A DNA stretch of 45,034 nucleotides from Planctomycetota bacterium (GCA_021808105.1 JAKBCC010000014.1:1-45034), one strand, 5' to 3'. Shown: positions 25,721 through 34,092, counted from the first letter of the stretch. A program made the numbers and translations. The notes: generated from the letters alone by a model not told the origin.

Positions 25721-26149
25721 ATGGAGCATCCGAGTATCGTTATGGATACCAGCGTTTGGATTGCGGCGTTGGGCTCACGGCTTGGTGCGTCTTTCCGACT
25801 TCTCGAAGGGATCGACAGTCGTCGGTTTGTCTTAAATGTGTCGGTCCCGTTGATTTTGGAATATGAGTCGGTCGCAAAGCGCGAAGCCAAACGCCTGGGC
25901 TTGACAACCGGAGATATCGATGACCTCATCGATTACATCTGTGCGGTAGCCAAGCATTGGCAAATATCATATTTATGGAGACCCACTTTGTCGGACCCGG
26001 GCGATGAAATGATTCTTGAACTGGCCGTAACCGCACGAAGTAGCGCCATTATTACGTTCAATGAAAAGGATTTTTCTGCGGCTTCTCAATTTGGTATTCG
26101 GATTTTACGCCCCGGAGTGTTCTTGAAAGAGATAGGAGACCTTCCATGA
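25721..26149 (+). CDS. PIN-domain toxin of a toxin-antitoxin pair
   Basis: A 142-residue PIN-domain protein, a metal-dependent ribonuclease fold used by VapC-like toxins. The acidic residues expected in the active site are present: Asp9 (VMDTSVW), Glu47 (LILEYE), Asp95 (SDPGDEMILELA) and Asp117 (FNEKDF). The pattern SDPGDEMxLELA with FNEKDF is typical of the PIN family often labelled as a putative TA toxin component. The frame is open further upstream, but ATG 21 bases into the promoter's shadow (25721) gives a normal-length PIN domain, and upstream translation is not protein-like. The stop overlaps the antitoxin start by four bases (ATGA). Toxin-first order is common in this subfamily. Confidence 0.9.
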   Translation: MEHPSIVMDTSVWIAALGSRLGASFRLLEGIDSRRFVLNVSVPLILEYESVAKREAKRLGLTTGDIDDLIDYICAVAKHWQISYLWRPTLSDPGDEMILELAVTARSSAIITFNEKDFSAASQFGIRILRPGVFLKEIGDLP

Positions 26150-26382
26150 CTGCAATAAGCTTACGGCTGCCCCGAAGCCTGCACGATGCCGCCCGAAGAT
26201 TAGCGGATCAAGAAGGGACTTCAATAAATCAGCTGGTCACAATGGCCTTGGCGGAAAAAATCTCTGCGCTGGAAACGTCGGAGTATCTCGCAAACCGTGC
26301 CAAACGCGGCAAAAGGGACAAATTTCATCGCGTGCTGGGCAAAATCTCCTCCGTCCGGCCACGCAGAGAGGACCGCCTGTAA
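26146..26382 (+). CDS. Ribbon-helix-helix antitoxin
   Basis: A 78-residue protein beginning ISLRLPRSLHDAARRLADQEG, then SINQLVTMALAEKISAL, the ribbon-helix-helix DNA-binding pattern of HicB/CopG-type antitoxins. The C-terminal part is basic (NRAKRGKRDKFHRVLGK) and would wrap the toxin. It overlaps the PIN gene by four bases, indicating translational coupling, and probably represses the promoter at 25686 together with the toxin. Repression is known for this class; for this pair it is inference. Confidence 0.88.
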   Translation: MTAISLRLPRSLHDAARRLADQEGTSINQLVTMALAEKISALETSEYLANRAKRGKRDKFHRVLGKISSVRPRREDRL

Positions 26383-26874
26383 AACAGACCCAATATCCGC
26401 CGCCGATATTCTAAGCAGGGAATAGCATACGGCACCCACAGCTTCATGTTTTTTTGCCGTTGTGGTGACTATTGCCGTCGGGATAGGGCAACAAGCACGC
26501 ATAGCACTGTTTCCCGTCCGCCTAACGCGAACGACGTTGCAGGTCAGTGGCGATAATGTCAAAGCCTCCGTTCGTATTAATAATAGTATTGAAAATGATT
26601 TGGAGCGTGATTCATGGATCAATATTCCGACTTTGAGCAGGCGGCCCGAGCGATTTTCCACGGTGGATAGGGCCGCCAAATGTCACCCAAACCGGCTGGG
26701 TAGCGATCTCGCGGATGTACATATATGCGAATAAATACAAAATTTTGAGTTTTTCACTGATATTATTGGCCGTATACATCCGATAATTCTAACAGACGCC
26801 CGTCTTTTTACTCCGGCTTCAGATGTGTTCTGCCGGGATGAGGCGTTGGGTTTGTCGTGAAGGAGCGCGATATC
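26383..26874. other. 492-bp stretch without a supported gene
   Basis: No convincing gene. A short palindrome AGACGCCCGTCT followed by T-residues (26794-26809) could be a weak terminator. A 90-codon frame from GTG 26462 lacks a ribosome site and family features. Confidence 0.4.
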
Positions 26875-27087
26875 ATGCAGGAATACGAGACACTCAAACA
26901 GTTAATTGAACAGGTTGCTGAGGACATTGCCAAGGCGGAAGGCGGCAATAAAAATGCCGGCACGCGCGTTCGGAAGGTGATGCAGGAAATTCGGCAGTCC
27001 GCACAGGCTGTGCGCGTGAAGATTCTGGAACTTCGCGGTGAGCCACAGACTTCGCAGCCGGAGGCGACTTCAGCACCCCAGGAATAG
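26875..27087 (+). CDS. Histone-H1-like (Hc1-type) small protein
   Basis: A 70-residue protein matching the small histone-like Hc1 group: YETLKQLIEQVAEDIAKAE, then NAGTRVRKVMQEIRQSAQ and VRVKILELRGE, in which the G-T-R-V-R-K-x-M-Q-x-(I/L) segment is the most typical. Such proteins bind DNA and are thought to help organise the nucleoid. The C-terminal tail is Pro/Ser/Glu-rich and lacks the lysine repeats of longer H1-like proteins. I chose ATG 26875 because AAGGAG is nine bases upstream; an in-frame GTG at 26857 is less likely. Confidence 0.75.
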   Translation: MQEYETLKQLIEQVAEDIAKAEGGNKNAGTRVRKVMQEIRQSAQAVRVKILELRGEPQTSQPEATSAPQE

Positions 27088-27135
27088 CGGCAATATCCGA
27101 CAGGTCAGGCATTGGTAATAGTCTTCCTGTAAGCT

Positions 27136-27179
27136 TGGTGCTCTGCCAATCCTCATCCTTCAGGCTTGACAGAGCACCA
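27136..27179. repeat. 44-bp inverted repeat sharing MITE terminal sequence
   Basis: TGGTGCTCTGCCA (27136-27148) and TGACAGAGCACCA (27167-27179) are inverted copies with one mismatch around an 18-bp centre. The GTGCTCTG(T/C)CA core equals the tip of the 276-bp MITE at 37841. It may be a collapsed relic of the same family or a hairpin terminator for the preceding gene; there is no T-run. Confidence 0.5.
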
Positions 27180-27266
27180 GAGCCTCGGCGCGAACCGCAG
27201 GAATACGAAAAGTCAATTCGTGTATCAGCATTGGCTTCTCACTTTCCTTACCGGTGGCCGCTGGGT

Positions 27267-27272
27267 TATAAT
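27267..27272 (+). promoter_or_regulatory. Possible -10 box before FtsL-like gene
   Basis: A perfect TATAAT hexamer about 96 bp before the next ATG. The sequence 17 bp upstream (TTCCTT) is a poor -35, so support is limited. Confidence 0.3.
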
Positions 27273-27368
27273 CCCCTTCAGGTGTTGGTGCCCGGCGCAG
27301 CAGGTGTGTGCGCACAATCAGGATGATGGATTAAATCCAATTCCACTGGCAGGGATGGCAGTTCGGAA

Positions 27369-27659
27369 ATGCTTAAGATTCTTACGTGTTTAATCGCTTT
27401 TTTCCTTACAGCGGGTCTGCTGTTTGGAATTCGGCAAATGCGGCTGGATTTAACAAGCCAATCCGCACGAATTTCCGCGCAAATCGCCCGACATAAGCAG
27501 ATTCTTTGGGACCAACAGACGAAAATTGCCGCGGATACCAATCCGCAGGCCCTGTCCGCCCGACTGACTGCTCTGCGGACACAGGATGCTGGAACACAAC
27601 CAGCCGCTGCATCCCGTGGCGTGATGGTCTATGCAACGCCGGTCTTTAAATCACCCTAG
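27369..27659 (+). CDS. FtsL-like small membrane protein
   Basis: A 96-residue protein with a three-residue cytoplasmic tip, one transmembrane helix (about 4-22: ILTCLIAFFLTAGLLFGIR) and a helical heptad-rich stretch (about 25-70: SARISAQIARHKQILWDQQTKIA). This is the layout of FtsL, a bitopic protein of the division septum. The tail is Ala/Pro-rich. The gene is not in a dcw cluster here, so the name describes topology only. The next gene starts 18 bp downstream and is probably co-transcribed. Confidence 0.55.
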   Translation: MLKILTCLIAFFLTAGLLFGIRQMRLDLTSQSARISAQIARHKQILWDQQTKIAADTNPQALSARLTALRTQDAGTQPAAASRGVMVYATPVFKSP

Positions 27660-27677
27660 TGCGAATATCAGAACTTT

Positions 27678-28868
27678 ATGAGATATTCTTATCGCGTGAG
27701 CGTTTTCATGATACTGGCCTGCCTCGGCTGGGCCGGAACTATTTTTGCTTTTGCGGCACCAGCGCCAGCGACCGGTTCCGGGGATTCGCTGGCGAATAAT
27801 CCGCTTTTGCCGCCGGCTATTGCTGTATCCGATCTGTGGCCGGATTTAACGCTCAATGAGACGGTGCCATCCATCGCTCCGGGACGCTTTAAGCCACTTT
27901 ATTCCACCAGCGACTGGCGGCGTTATGAAAAAACTTACGCCCCGCAGATACTCTCGGCGATGCGCCATCGCGTGCTGGATAAGATTGCCGCCGCCAATGC
28001 CTTATTAAGTGCAGCAAAAAAGACACGTCATCCTGGTCTGGCCCGCCTGCTGGATATTAAAGCCTTCGCGTTAACCTATCAGTCCCGCATCGGCTCACCA
28101 GTAGCCCAGCGTGGGCTGGCCGCTTACATGACACGCGTTGCCCCGGACAATATCGTTGAACTTGGCCCCATCTGGACGATGAGCCAGCTTTTGGCGTATT
28201 TGGGCGCTACGCCCCCGCAGGATCGCGAACACTTTGCCGCACTGGCTGAACGCGCTGATGTGCAATTAACTTTGCAACTCCTGCGCGATGCCCAGGTGGC
28301 CGCCGCCGCCCGTACGGTGCGTCTGCTGGTTATCGAGGAAACGCTCCCCGTGCGGCGAAATCCGGTGCTCATCGGGCAGATCAGCAATACGCGAGCCTTG
28401 ACCAGTCAAAGCGTTACCATGATGGATTACCTGGATCAGCAGTATCATCAGCTTCTTCAAGGCAATATCGCCGCAGCAACACCTATATATCTTTATGCTT
28501 TAGTCATTCAAAACGAGCCGCTGGTGCGGCAACAAATAGTGCACCGCTGGCCCAAAAGCGTGCCGGCGCAAATTCAAAGCCTTCTGGCTTCCGCGCCGGT
28601 AAATCCCCATGCGGATTTTGCGGTTGCCAAATTACTCCACGACGCCGGCTCGGCGTTGCCGTGGGGAATTCTGCGAGACCGCACGCTTTATGACTCTCTG
28701 CGGCATTACCACCGATTTCTCAATAATCCAAAAACCAAATGGGATCGCATTTCGCGCACGTTGGCAAAAATAGCCGTTGAACATCTTATTGAGCAGGGTG
28801 CCCGCCCGCATCCCGGTATGGCACCGCTGACACCGTTTCTCGGCCCGGCGAAACCGCACAAATCCTGA
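27678..28868 (+). CDS. Secreted or membrane-anchored protein, unknown function
   Basis: A 396-residue protein with an N-terminal signal-like hydrophobic stretch (about 7-27, VSVFMILACLGWAGTIFAF) and an Ala/Pro-rich segment after it. The rest is mostly helical, with TSDWRRYEKTYAPQIL and RTVRLLVIEETLPVRRNPV. I recognise no known domain. The protein presumably acts in the periplasm. The ATG lacks a strong ribosome site; the gene follows the FtsL-like gene closely. Confidence 0.75.
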   Translation: MRYSYRVSVFMILACLGWAGTIFAFAAPAPATGSGDSLANNPLLPPAIAVSDLWPDLTLNETVPSIAPGRFKPLYSTSDWRRYEKTYAPQILSAMRHRVLDKIAAANALLSAAKKTRHPGLARLLDIKAFALTYQSRIGSPVAQRGLAAYMTRVAPDNIVELGPIWTMSQLLAYLGATPPQDREHFAALAERADVQLTLQLLRDAQVAAAARTVRLLVIEETLPVRRNPVLIGQISNTRALTSQSVTMMDYLDQQYHQLLQGNIAAATPIYLYALVIQNEPLVRQQIVHRWPKSVPAQIQSLLASAPVNPHADFAVAKLLHDAGSALPWGILRDRTLYDSLRHYHRFLNNPKTKWDRISRTLAKIAVEHLIEQGARPHPGMAPLTPFLGPAKPHKS

Positions 28869-28906
28869 ATATGTAACGATATCGAAAACTTCTGCGGAGA
28901 ATAATT

Positions 28907-29734
28907 GTGAAAATTGATGCCCATCATCACTTCTGGCGGTACAGCCCTGACCAATACGCCTGGATTAACGCCGATATGGCCGTCCTGCGGCGGGATTTTC
29001 TGCCGGAATATCTGCACCAGGAATTGCACGCTGCGGGAATTCAGGGTGCTCTGACCGTGCAAGCCCGGCAAACCGTGGAAGAAACCCGTTGGCTATTGGA
29101 ACTGGCGCAAAGGCATGAATTTATAAAGGGCGTTGTCGGCTGGCTGCCCCTGACTGCCAATAACATTCAAGCGGAACTTGAACACTGGAGCGCGCAACCC
29201 AAACTCAAGGCCCTGCGACATGTTCTGCAGGATGAGCCGGATGACGCTTACATGCTTGGCACCGAGTTTAATCGTGGCATACGTTTACTGCGCCAATTCA
29301 ATCTGGTTTATGACATTCTGATTTTTGAAAAACATCTTCCGCAATCCATCCGGTTTGTCGATCAGTATCCAAATCAGATATTTGTTCTGGATCACATGGC
29401 TAAACCGTGCATCAAAGACCGTGTCATCGAGCCATGGGATCGGCTGATCACAGAGTTAGCCAGACGCCCGAATGTTTTTTGCAAACTTTCCGGCGTGGTC
29501 ACAGAGGCCGATCACTGTGCCTGGTCGCCGGCGGATATTCAGCCATATCTGGACGTGGTGCTCAAGGCTTTTGGCCCTGCGCGGCTGATGTTCGGATCCG
29601 ATTGGCCGGTTTGTCTTCTGGCGGTTTCCTATGCACGCTGGGTGCGGACAATCCAGGATTTTATCGCACCGCTTTCGATCCGCGAGCAGGAGCAAATCAT
29701 GGGCGATACCGCCGCGAGAGTGTATCAGCTTTAA
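28907..29734 (+). CDS. Amidohydrolase-2 family hydrolase (fuconolactonase-like)
   Basis: A 275-residue TIM-barrel metal-dependent hydrolase of the amidohydrolase-2 group (COG3618-like), which includes L-fucono-1,5-lactonases and other sugar-lactone hydrolases. The metal-binding opening MKIDAHHHFW is intact (His6-His8), as are FVLDHMAKP, CKLSGVV and the C-terminal LMFGSDWPV, which contains the catalytic Asp. Substrate cannot be read from sequence; a sugar lactone is likely given the family. Start is GTG 28907 with GGAGAA about ten bases upstream. Confidence 0.9.
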   Translation: MKIDAHHHFWRYSPDQYAWINADMAVLRRDFLPEYLHQELHAAGIQGALTVQARQTVEETRWLLELAQRHEFIKGVVGWLPLTANNIQAELEHWSAQPKLKALRHVLQDEPDDAYMLGTEFNRGIRLLRQFNLVYDILIFEKHLPQSIRFVDQYPNQIFVLDHMAKPCIKDRVIEPWDRLITELARRPNVFCKLSGVVTEADHCAWSPADIQPYLDVVLKAFGPARLMFGSDWPVCLLAVSYARWVRTIQDFIAPLSIREQEQIMGDTAARVYQL

Positions 29735-29758
29735 CCGGTTCATAACCGGGTCCAACGG

Positions 29759-29787
29759 TTGGATAAACCCCCGGCCGTCGCTATACT
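29759..29787 (+). promoter_or_regulatory. Promoter before nuoC
   Basis: TTGGAT at 29759-29764 and TATACT at 29782-29787, 17 bp apart, about 45 bp before the nuoC ATG. The spacing is optimal. Confidence 0.6.
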
Positions 29788-29832
29788 CCATGCTCTATAG
29801 GCTGTTTGTATGAATTCTCGGAGTTAAATATT

Positions 29833-30351
29833 ATGGCAATTGATCACCCGGCGGCTATCCGGTTGAAAGAAGAATTCCCGTCGCTTGGCCTGAAGGGCAG
29901 CAGTTTTCGCGGGCAAGTGCAGATTTCCGTTCCGCGCGATCACCTTATCCCTGTAGTCACTTTTTTACGCGATGATCCGGCGTTGCACTATGACATGCTG
30001 GCGGATATTACCTGCGTGGATTACCTCAATTACCCCGGATGGGACAAGCCCCGCTTCGGCTTGGTCTACGTGTTTAACAGCGTGGAGAAATGCACGCCCC
30101 GCCTGATTGTGCGCGTGTTCGTTGAGGAAAGTGAATTGGTTATGGCCTCTCTGGTGCCGCTGTATGCCGGTGCTGAATGGCTGGAGCGGGAAGTATTTGA
30201 CATGTTTGGAGTCACCTTTACCGGTCATCCGGACCTGCGGCGTATTCTGACTTGGGACAGCTTCCAATCCAATCCATTACGTAAGGATTACCCCGTGACC
30301 GGTTTGGGTGAGCGCTCGAACTATCCGGTGATTACCCGTCAATCTTCTTAA
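29833..30351 (+). CDS. nuoC: NADH-quinone oxidoreductase subunit C
   Basis: The 30-kDa subunit of respiratory complex I, in the peripheral arm. It has the family signature WLEREVFDMFGVTFTGHPDLRRIL and ends with the usual NPLRKDYPVTG, followed by a short tail. The 172-residue length is normal for a stand-alone NuoC. I chose ATG 29833, with GGAG nine bases upstream, rather than ATG 29806. Other nuo genes are not in this window; pheT follows 18 bp downstream on the same strand. The lone nuoC suggests scattered complex I genes or another nuo locus elsewhere. Confidence 0.93.
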   Translation: MAIDHPAAIRLKEEFPSLGLKGSSFRGQVQISVPRDHLIPVVTFLRDDPALHYDMLADITCVDYLNYPGWDKPRFGLVYVFNSVEKCTPRLIVRVFVEESELVMASLVPLYAGAEWLEREVFDMFGVTFTGHPDLRRILTWDSFQSNPLRKDYPVTGLGERSNYPVITRQSS

Positions 30352-30369
30352 CTGCCCTTAGGATACCTC

Positions 30370-32391
30370 ATGAAAATTGCCCTGAATTGGATTTCCCGTT
30401 ATTTGAATTCCATGCCATCCGCCGCCGCCGCGCAGGAGGCCCTGATCCACGCCGGTCTGGTCGTGGAAAATGTGTATCAGAGCCACGGAACCGATGTGCT
30501 GGATGTGGAAGTTACCAGTAACCGCACCGATTGTTTAAGTCATATCGGCCTGGCTCGCGAATTGGCCGCGCTGTTCAAATTTACCTATGCCGCTCCGGAA
30601 GTCACGCTGGTTGAGTCCGGCGAGCCGGCGGCCGATTCCATGGCGGTGAAAATTCTCGTGCCCGATATGTGTTCCTATTATTCGGCCCGTCTGATTCGCA
30701 ACGTAAAAGTCGGTCCGTCGCCACAATGGCTGCGCGATGTTCTTGAATCCGTCGGCATGCGCAGTGTCAATAACGTGGTGGACATCACTAATTTTGTGCT
30801 CATGGAAACCGGCCAGCCGCTGCACGCCTTTGATGCTGCAAAAATTACCGATCAGCGCATTTTCGTTGATACCCCCGCCGACGGTGAAACCATCACCGCC
30901 ATCGACGGTCGCACATACAAACTTAATTCGTCCATGATGGTGATTGGTGATGCGGTCGGGCCGCTGGCGATTGCCGGGGTAATGGGGGGCCAAGCCAGCG
31001 AAGTCTCATCCTCAACGGTGGATATTATCCTTGAATCCGCCCGATTCAACCCGTTGTCTGTCCGCAGCACCGCCCGAGCTTTGGCGTTGATGAGCGATTC
31101 GTCTTTCCGCTTTGAGCGCGGCATTGATCCGGCCATGGCGGATTACGCCTCGCGCCGTGCGGCTGCACTTATTTTAGACGTTGCCGGCGGAGCGTTAGCC
31201 CCGGGCTGCGTTTCGGCGGGCACTGCCAATACAGCTTCTGTCCCCGTTACGTTGCGTCACGCGCGCATTGCCAGGATTCTTGGCGTGCAGGTGCCCCTGG
31301 ATGATGTGCTGGATATTCTTACTCGCCTGGAATTTTCGCCGGAACTTAAAGGGGATGTAATCAGTTGTTCGGTGCCGAGTTTCCGGTCTGATATTTCCAG
31401 GGAAATTGATTTAATTGAGGAAGTAGCGCGGCTTTGGGGTTATGGAAATGTCCCGGTCCAGAACACCATTTGCCATCAGGTGATGCCTGGGGACCATCGG
31501 ACGGCCGCTCTTGCCGCCATTTGCGATACCTTGCGCGCCTGCGGGTTCTCCGAAGCCATTACGCATAGTTTTGTCGACCCGACCGAAGGGCGTCAGTTTC
31601 TGCCGGACAACGCCGCACCGGTTCTGGTTAGCGAACTGGTGCGCAAAGCGGAAAATGCTTTGCGCCCATCCATCCTGCCGGGTCTGCTGCGGGCGAAAAC
31701 GCTTAATCAGAATAACGGCACCCCCAACGCCCGCCTCTTTGAATATTGCAGTGTATTTCAGCCCGCCTCTTCCGAACAGGACGCGCCCATTGAACAGCGA
31801 CATATTGCCCTGATCGCCGACGAATTACCGTTGGTTCTCGGGGCGGTCCGAGAACTTTTGACGGCCATAAATCCGGCCCTGCGACTGGCTGTTAAGCCGG
31901 ATAATGTTCCGGGCTTGACGGCGGGTGTCAGCGGCCGCTGCGTGATGTGGTTAGATGGGCCGCCAGATGATATCGGGTCCGCCGGCATGGTCGCCCCGGA
32001 GATCATGAAATTTTACAATCTCCGCCAGGATGTTGCGGCCGCGGAACTGGATTTGGAAAAATTAATCGCCGCGTTTAATCCCATCCGCCGCGCCTCACCA
32101 TTACCGCGCTTCCCGGCCATGCGGAGAGATATATCTATTGTAGTAGACGACACCGTGCGCTGGAGTGATATTTCCTCCTCCATTCATGCACATTCTGTGC
32201 AGTTCCTGCAAGACATTGAATTTGTCGGCACATTCCGCAACGCCCAGATTGGCCCAGGAAAAAAAAGCGTTACTCTGGCCTTACTTTTCCGGGATCCCGC
32301 ATCCACCCTGCGCTCGGAACAGGTGGATCAACAAGTTGCCGCAATTGTGGCCCTGCTATCCGAACGATTTAGCGCGGCTCTGCGCACCTGA
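30370..32391 (+). CDS. pheT: Phenylalanyl-tRNA synthetase beta subunit, short form
   Basis: The beta subunit of PheRS. Domains visible in order: an N-terminal B1-like segment (KIALNWISRYL), the B3/B4 editing domain (SNRTDCLSHIGLARELAA, SVNNVVDITNFVLMETGQPLHAFDA), B5 (ILGVQVPLDDVLDILTRLEF), the catalytic-like core (FSEAITHSFVDP, NALRPSILPGLL) and the C-terminal FDX-ACB domain (PLPRFPAMRRDISIVVDD). At 673 residues it is about 120 shorter than E. coli PheT. The missing piece is the EMAP-II-like tRNA-binding domain that normally follows B1; the short B1 segment runs directly into B3/B4. pheS is not adjacent. The ATG has no strong ribosome site (GGATACCTC before it). Confidence 0.95.
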   Translation: MKIALNWISRYLNSMPSAAAAQEALIHAGLVVENVYQSHGTDVLDVEVTSNRTDCLSHIGLARELAALFKFTYAAPEVTLVESGEPAADSMAVKILVPDMCSYYSARLIRNVKVGPSPQWLRDVLESVGMRSVNNVVDITNFVLMETGQPLHAFDAAKITDQRIFVDTPADGETITAIDGRTYKLNSSMMVIGDAVGPLAIAGVMGGQASEVSSSTVDIILESARFNPLSVRSTARALALMSDSSFRFERGIDPAMADYASRRAAALILDVAGGALAPGCVSAGTANTASVPVTLRHARIARILGVQVPLDDVLDILTRLEFSPELKGDVISCSVPSFRSDISREIDLIEEVARLWGYGNVPVQNTICHQVMPGDHRTAALAAICDTLRACGFSEAITHSFVDPTEGRQFLPDNAAPVLVSELVRKAENALRPSILPGLLRAKTLNQNNGTPNARLFEYCSVFQPASSEQDAPIEQRHIALIADELPLVLGAVRELLTAINPALRLAVKPDNVPGLTAGVSGRCVMWLDGPPDDIGSAGMVAPEIMKFYNLRQDVAAAELDLEKLIAAFNPIRRASPLPRFPAMRRDISIVVDDTVRWSDISSSIHAHSVQFLQDIEFVGTFRNAQIGPGKKSVTLALLFRDPASTLRSEQVDQQVAAIVALLSERFSAALRT

Positions 32392-32404
32392 ACCGGCATC
32401 CTGA

Positions 32405-32546
32405 ATGTTTCTTCTTATACCTTGTACGGGTGGCTTGCTGCTGCCAAATCCGCGTCGATTGCGCTGGACTAGACCAAGCTTTCCGATAACCTATTGCCGA
32501 ACAAGAAGCAATAGGAGGACGCCCGCGTTCTTCCATCGCCTTTTTT
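32405..32546 (+). pseudogene. Decayed 3' end of a PEP-CTERM gene with its terminator
   Basis: Positions 32405-32475 encode MFLLIPCTGGLLLPNPRRLRW, closely matching the C-terminal anchor of the intact protein downstream (MLLLSACGGGLLLLNSRRLR). The following bases, CCTATTGCCGAACAAGAAG and a hairpin with GGAGGACGCCCGCGTTCTTCC then CATCGCCTTTTTT, match the downstream gene's 3' region including its terminator. The rest of the upstream gene is missing, so this is the relic of a tandem duplicate or of an exchange between PEP-CTERM genes. Confidence 0.6.
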
Positions 32547-32681
32547 ACATTTTTCCCCGGTACTTATTTGCTACAATAGATTTCGGATGTTTTTGTAAGA
32601 CCTTCAAAGAAGGGGCGACTAACAGACGGTTCACCCACCGCAGCAATGCAAGCGGGGGGGGGATTTTTAAGGAGTACAGAT

Positions 32682-33461
32682 ATGTACACGTTGTTTTCTT
32701 CTCGTAAAGGCGTGTTCGCAGCGGCATTGGCCGCTGCCGCCTTGATGGCCATACTGGGTGTTCGTTCAGCATCTGCCACCGTGACAAATCTCGTGGCGAA
32801 CGGGAATTTCACGGCTAACGCCGCCGGCTTTGACAATTATCCATACTACGTCGGGGGAACCGGCAACAACCCCCCTAACCCGCCGTCCATTGCAGACTGG
32901 GTTTCTGTAAATGGAAACGCCGGTGCTCCCAGCGTTGGCACGGGCGTGAATTTTGCTCCGGCGAGCATCAGTGGGACCGCTCCATTCGGGCCGGGGAGCT
33001 TTGTGTTCGCGTTTCTTCAAGGGACTGGAACCAGTATTTCACAAGCCGTCAGCGGCCTGACAGTGGGTCAGTCCTACAGCGTCAGTTATGTGGCGGCAGG
33101 CCAAAATAGTCAGGGGCGTACCGGCTCGAACGATAATCTTGAGCAGTTGACCGCATCTATAGCAAACGGCAGTCAGATTGATGGCAGCCTTGTGAGCACC
33201 GATTCACTTAATACCAATAAGATGAACAACATCTGGTTTACCCAGCAGCTTTTCGGATTCACTGCTTCAGCCAGTACCGAAACGTTAATGTTTGCCAATT
33301 CCAGCCCCACAACCATCGATTCGGCAGTCGATGTCTCCAGTGTCGTGCTTGATCCGCTCACCACGGCTCCCGTCCCCGAACCCGCATCCTGGATGCTGCT
33401 TCTTTCCGCGTGTGGCGGCGGCCTGTTGCTGTTGAATTCACGTCGGCTGCGGCGCGCGTAA
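32682..33461 (+). CDS. PEP-CTERM sorted surface protein
   Basis: A 259-residue exported protein. Signal peptide about 1-32 (AALAAAALMAILGVRSASA). The mature part has a beta-rich, Gly/Asn/Ser-rich domain (LVANGNFTANAAGFDNYPY, QAVSGLTVGQSYSVSYVAAG), like DUF642/choice-of-anchor extracellular proteins. The C-terminus is the sorting signal: VPEP at 231-234, a hydrophobic helix (SWMLLLSACGGGLLLL) and an Arg-rich tail. PEP-CTERM proteins are processed by exosortase and secreted or anchored at the surface, often with exopolysaccharide; no exosortase gene is in the window. I chose ATG 32682, with AAGGAG seven bases upstream. Confidence 0.9.
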   Translation: MYTLFSSRKGVFAAALAAAALMAILGVRSASATVTNLVANGNFTANAAGFDNYPYYVGGTGNNPPNPPSIADWVSVNGNAGAPSVGTGVNFAPASISGTAPFGPGSFVFAFLQGTGTSISQAVSGLTVGQSYSVSYVAAGQNSQGRTGSNDNLEQLTASIANGSQIDGSLVSTDSLNTNKMNNIWFTQQLFGFTASASTETLMFANSSPTTIDSAVDVSSVVLDPLTTAPVPEPASWMLLLSACGGGLLLLNSRRLRRA

Positions 33462-33501
33462 TAAGTGATAGCGTTTCACGTTGGCCTATCACCGAAAAAT
33501 G

Positions 33502-33541
33502 AGTCGATGGAGGGACGTCTGCGTTCCTCCATCGACTTTTT
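33502..33541 (+). terminator. Rho-independent terminator of PEP-CTERM gene
   Basis: A perfect 12-bp stem, AGTCGATGGAGG with CCTCCATCGACT, around a 12-base loop and followed by a T-run to 33541. It lies 40 bp after the stop codon. Confidence 0.85.
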
Positions 33542-33545
33542 ACCA

Positions 33546-33719
33546 GGAGCCTGTCCGAGTAATGGCCGCGTTGTGACTGCGGAGCATCGTGTCATTGAGC
33601 ACCGTGGTGATAACCCGGTGGTTAGTTGGCGGCACTGGATCAACCACCGGATTACCATCCGGTGCTCTCGGTGATTATCGCGTCATACCGTGGTGATAAC
33701 CCGCTGGTTGGTTGGCTCG
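33546..33719. mobile_element. Shortened copy of the hairpin-bearing element (opposite orientation)
   Basis: Begins GGAGCCTGTCCGAGTAAT immediately after the terminator T-run. It aligns along its whole 174 bp with the reverse complement of the right end of the 514-bp element (about 37669-37842): terminal repeat, a shared GCGGAGCATCG segment, one whole 91-bp unit and part of another. Its far terminal repeat is missing. No transposase is present, so it depends on one elsewhere or is inert. Confidence 0.7.
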
Positions 33720-34064
33720 ATCGTCCGCCGCGCATACGGGATATTTTACACCCGTCGCATTCTCGTGCGGCCTGTTGTTGACAGTTGTTTCCATGTATTA
33801 AAACCAACGACCTCCCAGGAGCGGCGATTTCCCGGCATTCCTGCGAAATGCCGCGATATTGCTGGCGATTATCACCGCGCGAGCTATAAACCACGCTAAT
33901 AAGATATATTAACTTACATGTCTTGTGATGAAATATCTCCCTGAGACGACGGCTCCTGTGAACGGGTAGAAAGTTATCGCCACTGCCTAAAAGCGTAAAT
34001 AACACCACAAATTGCCGTATTTATGACCGATAATAAAAACTTTAAAAAAAATCATATTTTTAAC
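33720..34064. other. 345-bp stretch without a supported gene
   Basis: Contains a hairpin GGCATT-CCTGCGA-AATGCC (33834-33852) and turns strongly AT-rich after about 33990, leading into the promoter at 34065. The AT-rich tract could act as an UP element. No gene is seen. Confidence 0.4.
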
Positions 34065-34092
34065 TTGCAATATCAAATTTGTGGAGTATACT
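34065..34092 (+). promoter_or_regulatory. Promoter upstream of the pseudopilin-like gene
   Basis: TTGCAA at 34065-34070 and TATACT at 34087-34092 with a 16-bp spacer, preceded by an AT-rich tract. The gap to the next ATG (34359) is about 260 bp, implying a long 5' leader. An inverted pair GAATTC and GAGTTCTG near 34290-34320 lies in that leader; there is no recognised riboswitch. Confidence 0.55.

Noticed and set aside
26462-26734. 90-codon plus-strand frame after the antitoxin
   Set aside because: GTG start, no ribosome site, no recognisable pattern.
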